Assembly (NCBI RefSeq): GCF_014861395.1
Contig: NZ_RRYV01000018.1
Location: 1 to 39,396 of the forward strand
Direction of reading: 5' to 3'
Length of the DNA: 39,396 nt
Source of the DNA: Psychrobacter sp. FME13
GTDB lineage: Bacteria; Pseudomonadota; Gammaproteobacteria; Pseudomonadales; Moraxellaceae
Position numbers and translations under genes: made by a program. Of the stretch, positions 1 through 8,704 are shown one piece after another. The notes beneath the pieces were generated by a model. The model was not told the origin of the DNA, ran no database searches, and saw only the letters and a list, made by a program, of their open reading frames with translations. The stretch's first letter is position 1, and the number at the start of each line of letters is the position of its first letter.

Positions 1-144
1 TCAATCAGGCAGCTTAATTCTATTTATTAGGTGTCTTAAGTTTGGGAGGGTTACCGCGCCGCAAGAGACAGAAATCAGCTCATACTTAGTCGTCAGATTG
101 ACTCCGACTTGTCAGACAGCGATTTTGATGACTTTGAGCTATAA
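1..144 (+). pseudogene. nrdB: 3' remnant of nrdB (class Ia ribonucleotide reductase small subunit), frame-disrupted
   Basis: The last 16 codons before the TAA at 142-144 read QIDSDLSDSDFDDFEL in frame 1. This is the typical acidic NrdB tail that docks on NrdA (E. coli ends GQIDSEVDTDDLSNFQL). Just upstream, in frame 2 (about 50-91), one reads VTAPQETEISSYLV, matching the E. coli APQEVEVSSYLV segment. The two pieces are out of frame by one missing base near 89-94 (GTCGTCAG where GTCGGTCAG is expected). Upstream of about 50 no frame gives a good NrdB sequence, and frame 1 contains stops at 28 and 37. The neighbour is the YfaE-type ferredoxin, as in canonical nrdA-nrdB-yfaE loci. Either a truly decayed copy or local sequence error at the window edge is possible. 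Confidence 0.55.
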
Positions 145-242
145 GCGCTAGACGCTTTATTTTAACGTTTTAACAGTACTGTAGCGCGTGAATGCTAACC
201 TACGCTTTGAGTAGGTTCGTATTAACGCCAATAGGATAAATT

Positions 243-509
243 ATGACGTGGGTAATGACCAGTAAGCAAAAGTTCTATTTGCATGATAATGAAAGTCTGC
301 TCGATGGGCTATTGCGTACTGGGCATGATGTCAATTATCAATGCCGCGAAGGCTATTGTGGCAGTTGCCGCGTTAAATGCATTGCCAGCTCACACAGCAT
401 TGATTATCCGTTTGAGCCACTCGCCATGATTGACGAAGACGAAATCCTGCCCTGCTGTTGCCGCGTGCAAGGGGTGATTCATATTAACCATGAGCCAATC
501 GTAAAGTAG
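243..509 (+). CDS. yfaE: YfaE-type [2Fe-2S] ferredoxin, maintenance of ribonucleotide reductase
   Basis: An 88-residue single-domain plant-type ferredoxin. Cys34, Cys39 and Cys42 form the C-x4-C-x2-C loop (CREGYCGSC), and the fourth ligand lies in the CCC at 71-73, inside ILPCCCRVQG, a hallmark of YfaE. In E. coli YfaE donates electrons and helps rebuild the diferric-tyrosyl cofactor of NrdB. An AGGA at 233-236 sits six bases before the ATG, which supports this start. It follows the nrdB tail by about 100 bp, with a small inverted repeat (197-203/211-217) between. Its length matches the family and it looks intact, although the nrdB tail before it does not. Confidence 0.9.
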   Translation: MTWVMTSKQKFYLHDNESLLDGLLRTGHDVNYQCREGYCGSCRVKCIASSHSIDYPFEPLAMIDEDEILPCCCRVQGVIHINHEPIVK

Positions 510-547
510 GGCGTGTTTGATATTCACAACCTTATCTATCTACAACC

Positions 548-585
548 AAAAAAGCGCGCTATCTCAAACGATAGCGCGCTTTTTT
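548..585. terminator. Bidirectional rho-independent terminator between yfaE and degS-like gene
   Basis: A GC-rich stem (AGCGCGCTAT, 553-562, with ATAGCGCGCT, 571-580) has an 8-base loop and is flanked by A-run and T-run that extend the stem. It can end transcription from both convergent genes. Confidence 0.9.
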
Positions 586-625
586 GAGTATTACTCTATA
601 CCTTGTCTATTCTAAAAACATGCTG

Positions 626-1945
626 CTATTGAGGAGCACCGTTGTTTTCAAACAACTTCAGCAGCTCTTCACGCATACGGTCACGCTCTGCTTCTGACAT
701 CATTGGTGCGTTTGGCTGTTCCTGTTGTAAATAAGGTTGTCCCAGACTCTCACCTTCTGCCACCACAGGTAGCTCAAGCGTCTCTTGTTCTGGACGTTGC
801 TCTAGCTTAATCGTGACCTGTTTGTTACTACCATCACGCAGTACCTGAACATTAAGTGCCGTATCAGGCGACTTTCGAGCCACATATTGAATGAGCGTAT
901 TGGCATCAGTCATCTCAATTCCATCAATGGTCAAAATCACATCACCAACTTTAAGACCACTTTTGGCCGCTGGACCTTGAGCGATGACATTCAGGACTTC
1001 TACACCTGTTGATGTCTCTAACTGAGTCGGATCACGAAGCTGCGACTGCACCTCAATACCCAACCAACCTCGACTCACCTTGCCATCTTTAATTAAGGCA
1101 TTCATGACCTGCTCTACGATAGAGGTAGGAATGGCAAAACCGATACCTAGAGAGCCACCAGACTGTGAGAAAATTACGGTATTGATACCGACTAGCTCAC
1201 CATGAGCATCAACCAATGCTCCGCCCGAATTACCGGGGTTGATAGCAGCATCAGTCTGAATAAAGTCTTCAAACTTATTCACCCCTAGTCCAGTACGACC
1301 AGTCGCTGAGATAATACCTTGGGTCACCGTCTGCCCCACACCGAATGGATTACCAATAGCAAGTGCCAAATCACCGACACGAATGGGGTCTTCGCGGAAT
1401 CCTAACGGTGTCAGCCCATCTAGATCAACTTTAATAACCGCCAAATCACTGTCTGGATCGGTTCCAACGATTCTAGCGCGACTTTTACGACCATCGGTGA
1501 AAGCAACGGTAATCTCATCTGCTTTTTCGATGACATGGGCATTAGTCACGATATAGCCATCTTCTGATACAATCACACCTGAGCCCAAATTGGTATTGCC
1601 TTGCTCTTGTGAAGGACCACTATGGAACTCAAAAAAACGGCGCAACACTGGATCATTCATATAAGGATGCTCGGCTACCGTTTGCGTGGTATAGATATTG
1701 ACCACCGACTGTGATGCACGGGCCACTGCATCATGATAAGAAGAAATCGGAGCTGGCGTATCCGAAACGGGTTCTGATGCTTGTTGTTCAGTTGGTGTAC
1801 TTCTCGGTGGCTCCCACGTCGCCTCTGACGTTGTTTTCATACTCGTGAACAACCAGATAAATGCTGCTAAAACCAGCAACAATAAAACCCAAGGTAACCA
1901 CCTTAATAGAGATGCTTTATTTTTGGTGCTTCGGGATGACGACAT
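626..1945 (-). CDS. degS: DegS/AlgW-type membrane-anchored periplasmic serine protease (HtrA family)
   Basis: A 439-residue protein. A single hydrophobic segment at about 14-33 (LLRWLPWVLLLLVLAAFIWLF) looks like an uncleaved membrane anchor. The trypsin-like domain follows, with the triad His137 (TNAHV), Asp167 (DSDLAV) and Ser240 (NPGNSGGAL). One PDZ domain spans about 294-385, then comes a charged, proline- and glutamine-containing tail. One PDZ plus an N-terminal anchor fits DegS/AlgW, which cleave anti-sigma factors under envelope stress, better than soluble DegP/DegQ with two PDZ domains. It is about 80 residues longer than E. coli DegS, mostly in the C-terminal tail. No RseA/MucA-like gene is adjacent, so the substrate cannot be judged here. 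DegQ-like activity is the alternative. Confidence 0.88.
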   Translation of the reverse strand: MSSSRSTKNKASLLRWLPWVLLLLVLAAFIWLFTSMKTTSEATWEPPRSTPTEQQASEPVSDTPAPISSYHDAVARASQSVVNIYTTQTVAEHPYMNDPVLRRFFEFHSGPSQEQGNTNLGSGVIVSEDGYIVTNAHVIEKADEITVAFTDGRKSRARIVGTDPDSDLAVIKVDLDGLTPLGFREDPIRVGDLALAIGNPFGVGQTVTQGIISATGRTGLGVNKFEDFIQTDAAINPGNSGGALVDAHGELVGINTVIFSQSGGSLGIGFAIPTSIVEQVMNALIKDGKVSRGWLGIEVQSQLRDPTQLETSTGVEVLNVIAQGPAAKSGLKVGDVILTIDGIEMTDANTLIQYVARKSPDTALNVQVLRDGSNKQVTIKLEQRPEQETLELPVVAEGESLGQPYLQQEQPNAPMMSEAERDRMREELLKLFENNGAPQ

Positions 1946-2201
1946 ATAAAACCTCTATAAATTTTATGCAAACAGACGATAATAGATAAAGAGAGACCAT
2001 TGCCCTGAGAGCCTAGTCAATCAAGCCAGCTCATACACACAAATTATAACCGCCAACAATACCAAATAGTAACGTATCGTGTACCATTTCAGTTAGTCAG
2101 TTTGTCTACTCTTTTACACCACCATGTTAAAATGGTCATTATACAAAACTATTGATGAGTTGCAATTGTTCAAACAACTGCAACAATGATAAGGGCTCAC
2201 T

Positions 2202-3026
2202 ATGACAGCTATCGACACTTCAACACCAACATCCAATACGTCCATTACAGCAGAAGCACTGACACAGTTTTGCAATGATTACTTATCAGCCCATGCATTC
2301 AAAGATTATGCGCCTAATGGCTTGCAAGTAGATGGTGGACAGTCTATTAAGCGTATCGTCACTGGTGTGACTGCCTGTGAAGCCTTGATTGATGCGGCCA
2401 TTGCAGAGAATGCCGATGCTATTATGGTACATCATGGGTATTTTTGGAAAGGTGAACCTGCTACGATCACTGGTATGAAAGGTCGACGCATTCGAAAATT
2501 GATGCAACATGGCATTTCTATGATTGGTTATCACCTACCGCTTGACGCACACCCTATCATCGGCAACAATGCCAAGTTGTCTGAAGCGTTGCAGCTGACT
2601 GTCACTGGTGCGCTTTATCCCAATGAGTCACATCCAGTTGGCAATATTACTACTTGCACGCCCCAAAGCACTGGCGATCTCATTGCAAAAATCACTCAAG
2701 CATTGGGTCGCTCGCCGTTACATATCGCAGCTGATTATCATGCAGACTCTTCTACTAAGACCAGTAATAGGTTAATAGAACGGATAGGTATCTGTACTGG
2801 TGGCGCCCAAGACATGATTGAACAAGCGGCATTGATGGGCTGCGATGCCTTTATCTCTGGTGAGATATCAGAGCGCACCACACATATCGCACGTGAGCTT
2901 GGGATTGATTATTTTGCCTGTGGTCATCACGCGACAGAACGTGGTGGTATTCAAGCATTGGGACATATCATATCTCAAGAATTTGATGTGCCTGTGACCT
3001 TTATTGATATTGATAACCCTGCATAA
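2202..3026 (+). CDS. Nif3-like dinuclear metal-centre protein (YbgI/DUF34 family)
   Basis: A 274-residue protein of the Nif3/YbgI family. Metal-binding His-containing segments are visible in their usual places: MVHHGYFWKG (about 76-85), GYHLPLDAH (about 108-116) and GHHATERGG near the C terminus. An acidic residue that completes the dinuclear site is in SGEISE. The family's role is not settled; GTP cyclohydrolase-like and tRNA- or metal-related functions have been proposed. AAGGG about ten bases before the ATG supports the start. It lies alone between a divergent degS-like gene and a 1-kb gap. About 25 residues longer than E. coli YbgI, through a Ser/Thr-rich N terminus. Confidence 0.88.
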   Translation: MTAIDTSTPTSNTSITAEALTQFCNDYLSAHAFKDYAPNGLQVDGGQSIKRIVTGVTACEALIDAAIAENADAIMVHHGYFWKGEPATITGMKGRRIRKLMQHGISMIGYHLPLDAHPIIGNNAKLSEALQLTVTGALYPNESHPVGNITTCTPQSTGDLIAKITQALGRSPLHIAADYHADSSTKTSNRLIERIGICTGGAQDMIEQAALMGCDAFISGEISERTTHIARELGIDYFACGHHATERGGIQALGHIISQEFDVPVTFIDIDNPA

Positions 3027-3403
3027 CATCGCAGTCATGACAGCTTGCTTGACATTAAGCTTTTTAAGTTAAGACCAAAAACAATAATGATTATTATTCT
3101 TACAATCAACGACTTATCGGTATTTTTATGCTAATAAATGCACCAAAAAAGAGCCGTATTTTGATTATCTGTCGTTTGATTGTTAAGTTTTCTCGCTATT
3201 TCCTTAACCACACTTGAATAATCTAGAAAATATCTTCATATTACTACCCGAGCAAAGAGCGTCTTGTCATGAGGCGTCCCATTTACTATAGCTTCCGGTT
3301 ATGGCGCTTAAATGAGGTAAGTCTTTACAACTTCGCTACTTATTACGGTCAACGAAGCAGTGAATGACTGACCAAAGAGTACATTATGTTTTCACAATGT
3401 CTA

Positions 3404-3418
3404 GGGTCTATTGAACAT
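3404..3418 (+). repeat. Isolated tip of family 1 MITE
   Basis: TA followed by GGGTCTATTGAACATT matches the 265-bp element's terminal repeat (GGGTCTGTTGAACATT) with one mismatch. No second end was found nearby, so it is probably a relic. Confidence 0.5.
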
Positions 3419-3760
3419 TGTATTTTAGTTGCATAATGTCTCTTTATTTTAGTGTCGCAACAAGAGCTTAGTGATATCTGATTGATGGTCTGTGTTAATA
3501 GGTATTCTATTGACTATCGATTAGGTTAATTCGCTGACCCTTGTTGCTGAACAAAAAATATAGATACCGTTCACTCTGCCACTTATTATTTTAAGAGTAG
3601 ATGGTCTACCTATATTGGCGTAGAGAAATCAGACGTATAGATTCCTGATTCACTTCTATGCTTTGTTTCAATAGCTTATTTCATGACCTATAGTTGAGGC
3701 AGTTTGGAGCTGCTTTGGCTATATGTTTAATACCCTACTGTTTTGCTGTTAGCCTTATCT

Positions 3761-3806
3761 AAACACCCATGAAGGAATCATACGATTTACGTCCTTTGCG
3801 GTGTTT
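3761..3806. other. Stem-loop, possible terminator or small-RNA end
   Basis: AAACACC (3761-3767) pairs with GGTGTTT (3800-3806). Inside it AAGGA (3772-3776) pairs with TCCTT (3792-3796). TTTTAT follows. No gene immediately upstream on the plus strand explains it. A short transcript from the preceding gap is one possibility. Confidence 0.3.
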
Positions 3807-4045
3807 TATATGCGTTTATATTTTTAGAAATTGACGCAAACAGATAACGGACTGGTTCAAAAGCAATGACAATGATGCAAATAACGTATCTAAAGTTCGA
3901 CAGTAGCATTAAACAAGCAATATCGTACTTATATAATTAAAAAGTATGACATTGTCTAAATATGATTTCGGTGCTTGCGCCTCTATTAGCAAGCATTTGC
4001 TTCATGTTTTTGGGTAAGTAGGACGGCTAAAATTAGGAGACATCC

Positions 4046-5254
4046 ATGCAGCGTATTACTTATCGTGTAAAAGTATCTGCGCAAGGGGCCAAACGCCGTA
4101 TTTCTTATTTACTGCGTCCATCTAAACGCCTGCTGAACACTGAAAGTAACATCGTTTCATCCGTTACCCCTACCATATCTACCCGCTTGGCCAGAACCAA
4201 AAAGTTGGCACAAGTCTCTAGTATCGCCCTTCTCTCACTACCTGCTGAGAGTTTAACGATAATGCGTGCACCTGTACCAGCCTATGACCATGTCATGTTG
4301 GAGCGCACATTAACAGTCGCTGCTGTACCAGGCGACAGTACCTACTTTGCCACTGATGGCTTTCAACATGGTTTTGGCTTTGATTTGGTGCGTAGCTATG
4401 CCGATGAGCTAGGTGTAAATGTCAATCTAAAGGCCTATGCTAGTGAGGAAGCGGCACTAAAAGCCTTACGATCAGGAGCTGCGGATATGGCATTAACAAC
4501 AGCCAGTACTCAGCTAAAGAGCAAATATAATTTATCTTCTGTCAATGTCAGTTGTGGCTACGATGCTAGCCTGACTAAGAATGGCTTGCATCCAAAGGTC
4601 AGTTGGACATTCAACTCATCAACCGACCCATTGTCAGAAAAAGCCAGTTACTTCTTGTGTGATAGCGTTAAACTACAAAACACACAAAAGCTGGCAGCTT
4701 TTTATAACCAAAACTTGCTAAAAGATGCCTATAGTCAGGATCATTTCAAAAAAACCCTGACAGAAAAGCTGCCCGACTACCAGTCTTCTTTTGAAGAACA
4801 AGCACGTAACTACAATCATGATTGGGAATTATTGGTTGCCATGGGCTATCAAGAGTCACACCTTGATGCCAATGCTGTCTCACCAACAGGTGTACGTGGT
4901 CTAATGATGCTGACCAATAACACTGCCAAAGCAATGGGCGTGTCGGATCGCGTTGATCCTTATCAAAGTATCGGTGGCGGTGCGCGTTATTTAGAGCAGA
5001 TGAAAGATGAGTTTTCTGATGTACCAAAATCTGACCGGATTTGGTTTGCACTAGCAGGTTATAACATGGGCCCCAATGCCATCAAAAGCATTCAGCGCAA
5101 GCTAAGAGCCGAAGAAATTGATGATAAAAGTTGGGCTAACGTTTATGCATATCTGGCCGAAAACAGAGCGTCTAATAGCCGCTATGGTCAAGCGATGCAT
5201 TATGTGAGTAACATCAGAAGTTATCTAGAGACTATTAAAACTCAAACGGTCTAA
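4046..5254 (+). CDS. MltF-like lytic transglycosylase with short SBP-like domain
   Basis: A 402-residue protein. A stretch at about 88-215 resembles a bacterial solute-binding (SBP_bac_3) fold (LTVAAVPGDSTYF, GFGFDLVRSYADELG, GAADMALTTAS). A Slt-type catalytic domain follows at about 245-385. It has the catalytic Glu270 in YQESHLDANAVSPTGVRGLM and the ALAGYNMGP motif at 336-343. This is the MltF architecture (peptidoglycan cleavage with formation of 1,6-anhydro ends), but MltF has about 515 residues and a full two-lobe SBP domain. Here the SBP part is roughly half to two-thirds that length. The N terminus is strongly basic with only a weak hydrophobic stretch near 57-68, so the export route is unclear. 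GGAG before the ATG supports the start. Confidence 0.82.
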   Translation: MQRITYRVKVSAQGAKRRISYLLRPSKRLLNTESNIVSSVTPTISTRLARTKKLAQVSSIALLSLPAESLTIMRAPVPAYDHVMLERTLTVAAVPGDSTYFATDGFQHGFGFDLVRSYADELGVNVNLKAYASEEAALKALRSGAADMALTTASTQLKSKYNLSSVNVSCGYDASLTKNGLHPKVSWTFNSSTDPLSEKASYFLCDSVKLQNTQKLAAFYNQNLLKDAYSQDHFKKTLTEKLPDYQSSFEEQARNYNHDWELLVAMGYQESHLDANAVSPTGVRGLMMLTNNTAKAMGVSDRVDPYQSIGGGARYLEQMKDEFSDVPKSDRIWFALAGYNMGPNAIKSIQRKLRAEEIDDKSWANVYAYLAENRASNSRYGQAMHYVSNIRSYLETIKTQTV

Positions 5255-5293
5255 TCATAATAAATTTGAGTGAGAACCTGTCATTAATTCGTA

Positions 5294-5432
5294 TATAGTC
5301 AAAGTACTTTTAAATCGCTACAGTGCTGCTGGGATAAGTTTTTCGCAGCCTCTATGAATACAGCAAGCAAGTAAAATTTATACCAGTAGCACCATAATAC
5401 AATCGTATCGGTTTTATGTTTCTTTGACTATA
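5294..5432 (+). repeat. Family 3 MITE-like repeat, copy 1 (139 bp)
   Basis: The ends TATAGTCAAAG and CTTTGACTATA are inverted. The whole unit recurs at 29970-30108, same length and orientation, with about 8 differences over 139 bases by eye. A TA on each side fits a TA target duplication if the element proper starts TAGTCAAAG. It lies between the MltF-like gene and the terminator. Confidence 0.85.
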
Positions 5433-5458
5433 TTAAGACACTTGGTAGGCTTAAAAAT

Positions 5459-5491
5459 AAAAAATCTGCTCTTATAAAGAGCAGATTTTTT
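5459..5491. terminator. Bidirectional terminator between the two lytic transglycosylase genes
   Basis: ATCTGCTCT pairs with AGAGCAGAT around a 5-base loop, extended by an A-run and an 8-T run. It serves the plus-strand 4046 gene and the minus-strand mltD-like gene. Confidence 0.88.
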
Positions 5492-5538
5492 TTGCAGTTC
5501 TCACAAGATTGATCATTACTATCATCGCAAATCTATTC

Positions 5539-8340
5539 TCAACGATTCGGCACTGTCAGACGCTGACCACGCTGTAGCATAGTATCTGCAGCAATATCAT
5601 TCATATCGGCCAACTCTTTGGTGGATACATCATATTTACGTGCTAAGCCAATCAAACTGTCTCCTGACTTAACCGTATAGCTAACCGTCATTTTTGGCAC
5701 TTTCAATGTTTGCCCACGTTGCAGCTGTGCATTAGTTGCCAAGCCATTGGTTGCTGCTAGGTCTGCTACTGAGACCCCAAATTTACGTGCTAAGGCAATC
5801 AAACCATCACCCGATTTGACGGTATAATTTTCGGTATTACTCAGCTTCTGACCATTACTACTCGTGGTATTATTATTGCTGCTACTAGTAGCACTGCTTT
5901 TACTAGCAGTCACACTACCACTGGCAGGAATGGTAATCGTACGACCAAGTATCAGGTTAGAGTTGGTTTGTAGGTTGTTCGCTGATGCCAAATCACTCAA
6001 ACCAATATTATAACGTTTGGCCACACCCGTTAAGGTATCACCAGATTTGACTTTATAGCTGACTGACTTATCATTCAGCTGACGATCTACAAGCTCTTTG
6101 GAAGCTGGTACTTTAATAGTTTGACCACGCTGCAACCGAGCGTTGGCATCAAAGCTACTATTCACCGCAGCAAGCTCTGTTGCAGTAATACCAAGACTAT
6201 TAGCAATACCAATCAAAGTCTCGCCCGATTTCACTTTATAGTTAGTCGTCGCGACTGAACTTGCGCTGCTTTGGTTATTAGAGCTACTGGTAGTGTTTGT
6301 CGTAGCTTTAAAGTCAACGCTCTCAGGTACTTTAAGTGTCTGACCAACATACAGAGTATCTGTCGTACTGATACCATTAAGACTGGCTAACGTAGTGGTT
6401 GGTATATTGAACTGACGCGCAAGGGCAATCAAACCATCACCCGATTTTACTGTATAGTTTTTAGTGGCTGTACTTGATTGAGTGGTTTTAGTAGAAGGCT
6501 CAGCAGGTGTCGTCGCTACTGATTCCTTGACATTACTACTCGCACTGCTCAGCGGCTCAATGGTTTTAGCATTGTATAAATACAAAGTACTACCCGATAA
6601 TAGATTGGCATTGGCATCTATTTGGTTCCATTCTGCGATATCTCGCCAGCTCACACCAGCACGGCTAGCAATATTAGATAACGTGTCACCACTCTTGACT
6701 GTATAGGTTGTACGTGTGCCTTCTGGTTTTGGTTTACTAACTGGCGTCTGGGCAAAACTTAGCTTCTTCTCTTCACCACGAGCTTCTAGAACAGACTGCT
6801 GTGTTTGTACAGCGGATAGATTGATATTGCCATCTGCATTAATCACATCAGTTTCAGATGAGTTACTACGAATTTGATTGGCAATAAAGTCACGCTCTGC
6901 TTTGCTTAGTGGTGGCTCTTGTACAATAGTATTGTTTGGTGTGATCTGTGCCGAAGTGGTTGGTAGGCTATTACTACTTTTGAGCTCAGCATTGATTTTA
7001 TTGGTCTCTTCAGTCGTCAATGGAGGCTCAGACGACGCTGAGCTATTGCCATATGAAGAACTGCTGGTCGATGGTGAGATATAACTCGTTGTCTGCTGAG
7101 GTACGCTGGCACTTGCAGCATAATCAGCCAATTCATTACCAGTAGATGGTAATGAAGAAACAGAATATGGCTTGTTATTATAACTTGGTGTGGTTTCTGT
7201 CGTGCTTGGCGTTGCTGCTGCAAGCACATTACCTGTGCCATTACCTCTCAATTCACTTAATTTCGCATCAACATTCAGACTCACATCATTAGGGATGATA
7301 ATGCGCTGCGGGCCTGAAGTGTCCACTCTTCCAGATGTTAGCGCTGTATTTAATCTTTCTAACTCATCATAACTCACACCTGTCAATTGCGCTACTTCAG
7401 ACAAGCTAACGCCATAATTAACCGGCACACTACGGAAATGCTGACGGTTGGCAATAGCGGGTAGATAAACACCATACTGTTCAGGATCGGCAACGATCTC
7501 AGCAACGGCCAAGAAGCGTGGTACATAGTTCATCGTTTCAGTAGGTAGTCTGAGCGACCAGTAATCGGTCGGTAATCCTTGAGCTTCATTCGCCTCAATA
7601 GCCTTTTGTACGCGGCCAGGACCTGCATTATAAGCAGCTAATGCCAACTCCCAACTGCCGAACTGATTGTGTAATGCAGTCAAGAAATCATAAGCTGCAC
7701 GCGTTGATTCAATCACATCACGGCGACCATCGTAGGTACTGCTTTGATTCAAGCCATAAATACGACCAGTACTTGGGATAAACTGCCATAAACCTGCGGC
7801 GGCGGCGCTACTAGTACCACTTGGATCATACGAACTCTCAATCACGGGTAACAAAGCGAGCTCTGTCGGAATATTGCGACGCTCAGCCTCTCGTACGGTA
7901 TGATAAATATAGCGACTGGCACGTGCCGTCAAACGATTAAGATAATCCTGTCTACTGGTAAACCAGCTCTTTTGTCCTTCAATACGCTGATTATAGATAG
8001 GTTGACCACCATTCATGCGATAACCAGCACGTAGGCGATTCCATAAATCACCATATTGTTGAATAGCAAGCTTATTACCTTCTACCATAGTCATATCAGT
8101 GGCTTCTAATAAGTCAGCCAATTCATCCAAACTTTCTGCATCCAAAAATTCGGTCGAATAATCATCACTCGTCGCACTAGATTGATTGGTAGCAGGTTTA
8201 GTAATGACAGACGAGCTATTGGTTGTACCATTATTTGTTACTGTTGACGTACTGCTACAAGCACTAATCAGTAACGTTGATACGGCAAGCGTCAATGGTA
8301 ACGCGATAAATGAACGAGAGGTTGATGGTACAGTAGACAT
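5539..8340 (-). CDS. mltD: MltD-type membrane-bound lytic transglycosylase with six to seven LysM repeats
   Basis: A 933-residue predicted lipoprotein. The signal ends in LISAC, with Cys28 as the lipidated residue. The Slt domain (about 150-290) has the catalytic Glu168 in ALLPVIESSYDPSG and then AAGLWQFIPSTG and AAYNAGPG. A degenerate LysM follows at about 307-352 (VNYGVSLSEVAQLTGVSYDE). A long Ser/Thr/Asn-rich linker runs to about 540. Six clear LysM repeats (YTVKSGD or YKVKSGE starts) begin near residues 545, 629, 700, 760, 838 and 883. E. coli MltD has about 450 residues and two LysM domains, so this protein is twice the usual size. LysM modules bind peptidoglycan glycan chains; the enzyme cuts them without water. 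AGGAAA lies 12 bases upstream of the start. Confidence 0.93.
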   Translation of the reverse strand: MSTVPSTSRSFIALPLTLAVSTLLISACSSTSTVTNNGTTNSSSVITKPATNQSSATSDDYSTEFLDAESLDELADLLEATDMTMVEGNKLAIQQYGDLWNRLRAGYRMNGGQPIYNQRIEGQKSWFTSRQDYLNRLTARASRYIYHTVREAERRNIPTELALLPVIESSYDPSGTSSAAAAGLWQFIPSTGRIYGLNQSSTYDGRRDVIESTRAAYDFLTALHNQFGSWELALAAYNAGPGRVQKAIEANEAQGLPTDYWSLRLPTETMNYVPRFLAVAEIVADPEQYGVYLPAIANRQHFRSVPVNYGVSLSEVAQLTGVSYDELERLNTALTSGRVDTSGPQRIIIPNDVSLNVDAKLSELRGNGTGNVLAAATPSTTETTPSYNNKPYSVSSLPSTGNELADYAASASVPQQTTSYISPSTSSSSYGNSSASSEPPLTTEETNKINAELKSSNSLPTTSAQITPNNTIVQEPPLSKAERDFIANQIRSNSSETDVINADGNINLSAVQTQQSVLEARGEEKKLSFAQTPVSKPKPEGTRTTYTVKSGDTLSNIASRAGVSWRDIAEWNQIDANANLLSGSTLYLYNAKTIEPLSSASSNVKESVATTPAEPSTKTTQSSTATKNYTVKSGDGLIALARQFNIPTTTLASLNGISTTDTLYVGQTLKVPESVDFKATTNTTSSSNNQSSASSVATTNYKVKSGETLIGIANSLGITATELAAVNSSFDANARLQRGQTIKVPASKELVDRQLNDKSVSYKVKSGDTLTGVAKRYNIGLSDLASANNLQTNSNLILGRTITIPASGSVTASKSSATSSSNNNTTSSNGQKLSNTENYTVKSGDGLIALARKFGVSVADLAATNGLATNAQLQRGQTLKVPKMTVSYTVKSGDSLIGLARKYDVSTKELADMNDIAADTMLQRGQRLTVPNR

Positions 8341-8704
8341 GATATTGAAAGTTTCCTAACGACAAGAAGTGATGAGATAGAATTGTTTGATAGTATAGTA
8401 TGCAATATAGCGTAAAGACCAGCTAATATAAAAAGATAATAGTCATAAGTTGAGTTTAGTCGTGTCCAAATTTCTCAACTAAAATAACTGACCAATCACT
8501 CATTAAGACGTCCACATTATCAGCCATCATTGAATATCAATAAATGATGACGGTCATTTTGAGTATATTTATTGAATATCGATATATTTTCAGTGGCTTT
8601 TTCAGTGCCTTGATTTTCAATGGCTAAATCATTCACACAATCGTAAAGCAGGGCTCAACTGCTAGGGTGTGTCCTCATTTTGAAAACACAGCCTAATGAC
8701 TAGT
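8341..8704. other. Intergenic region with mltD promoter and a collapsed MITE
   Basis: 364 bp between two minus-strand genes. Apart from the 29-bp family 2 relic at 8665-8693, I see only AT-rich sequence with a repeated TATTGAATATC motif (about 8529-8582), probably including the promoter of the mltD-like gene. Confidence 0.5.
8665..8693. repeat. Collapsed family 2 MITE (tips only, 29 bp)
   Basis: GGGTGTGTCCTCATTTT joins directly to GAAAACACAGCC, with TA on both sides. The tips match the 170-bp element at 36676-36845 (GGGCATGTCCTCA and its inverted partner), so the interior has been lost. Confidence 0.6.

Larger units (their letters stand above)
3027..4045. other. 1-kb non-coding stretch with hairpins and one MITE tip
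   Basis: No plausible ORF was found on either strand. It holds a family 1 repeat tip at 3404-3418, nested inverted repeats at 3381-3440, and a stem-loop at 3761-3806 followed by a short T-run. The last part must hold the promoter of the 4046 gene. No known RNA family was recognised. Confidence 0.5.
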
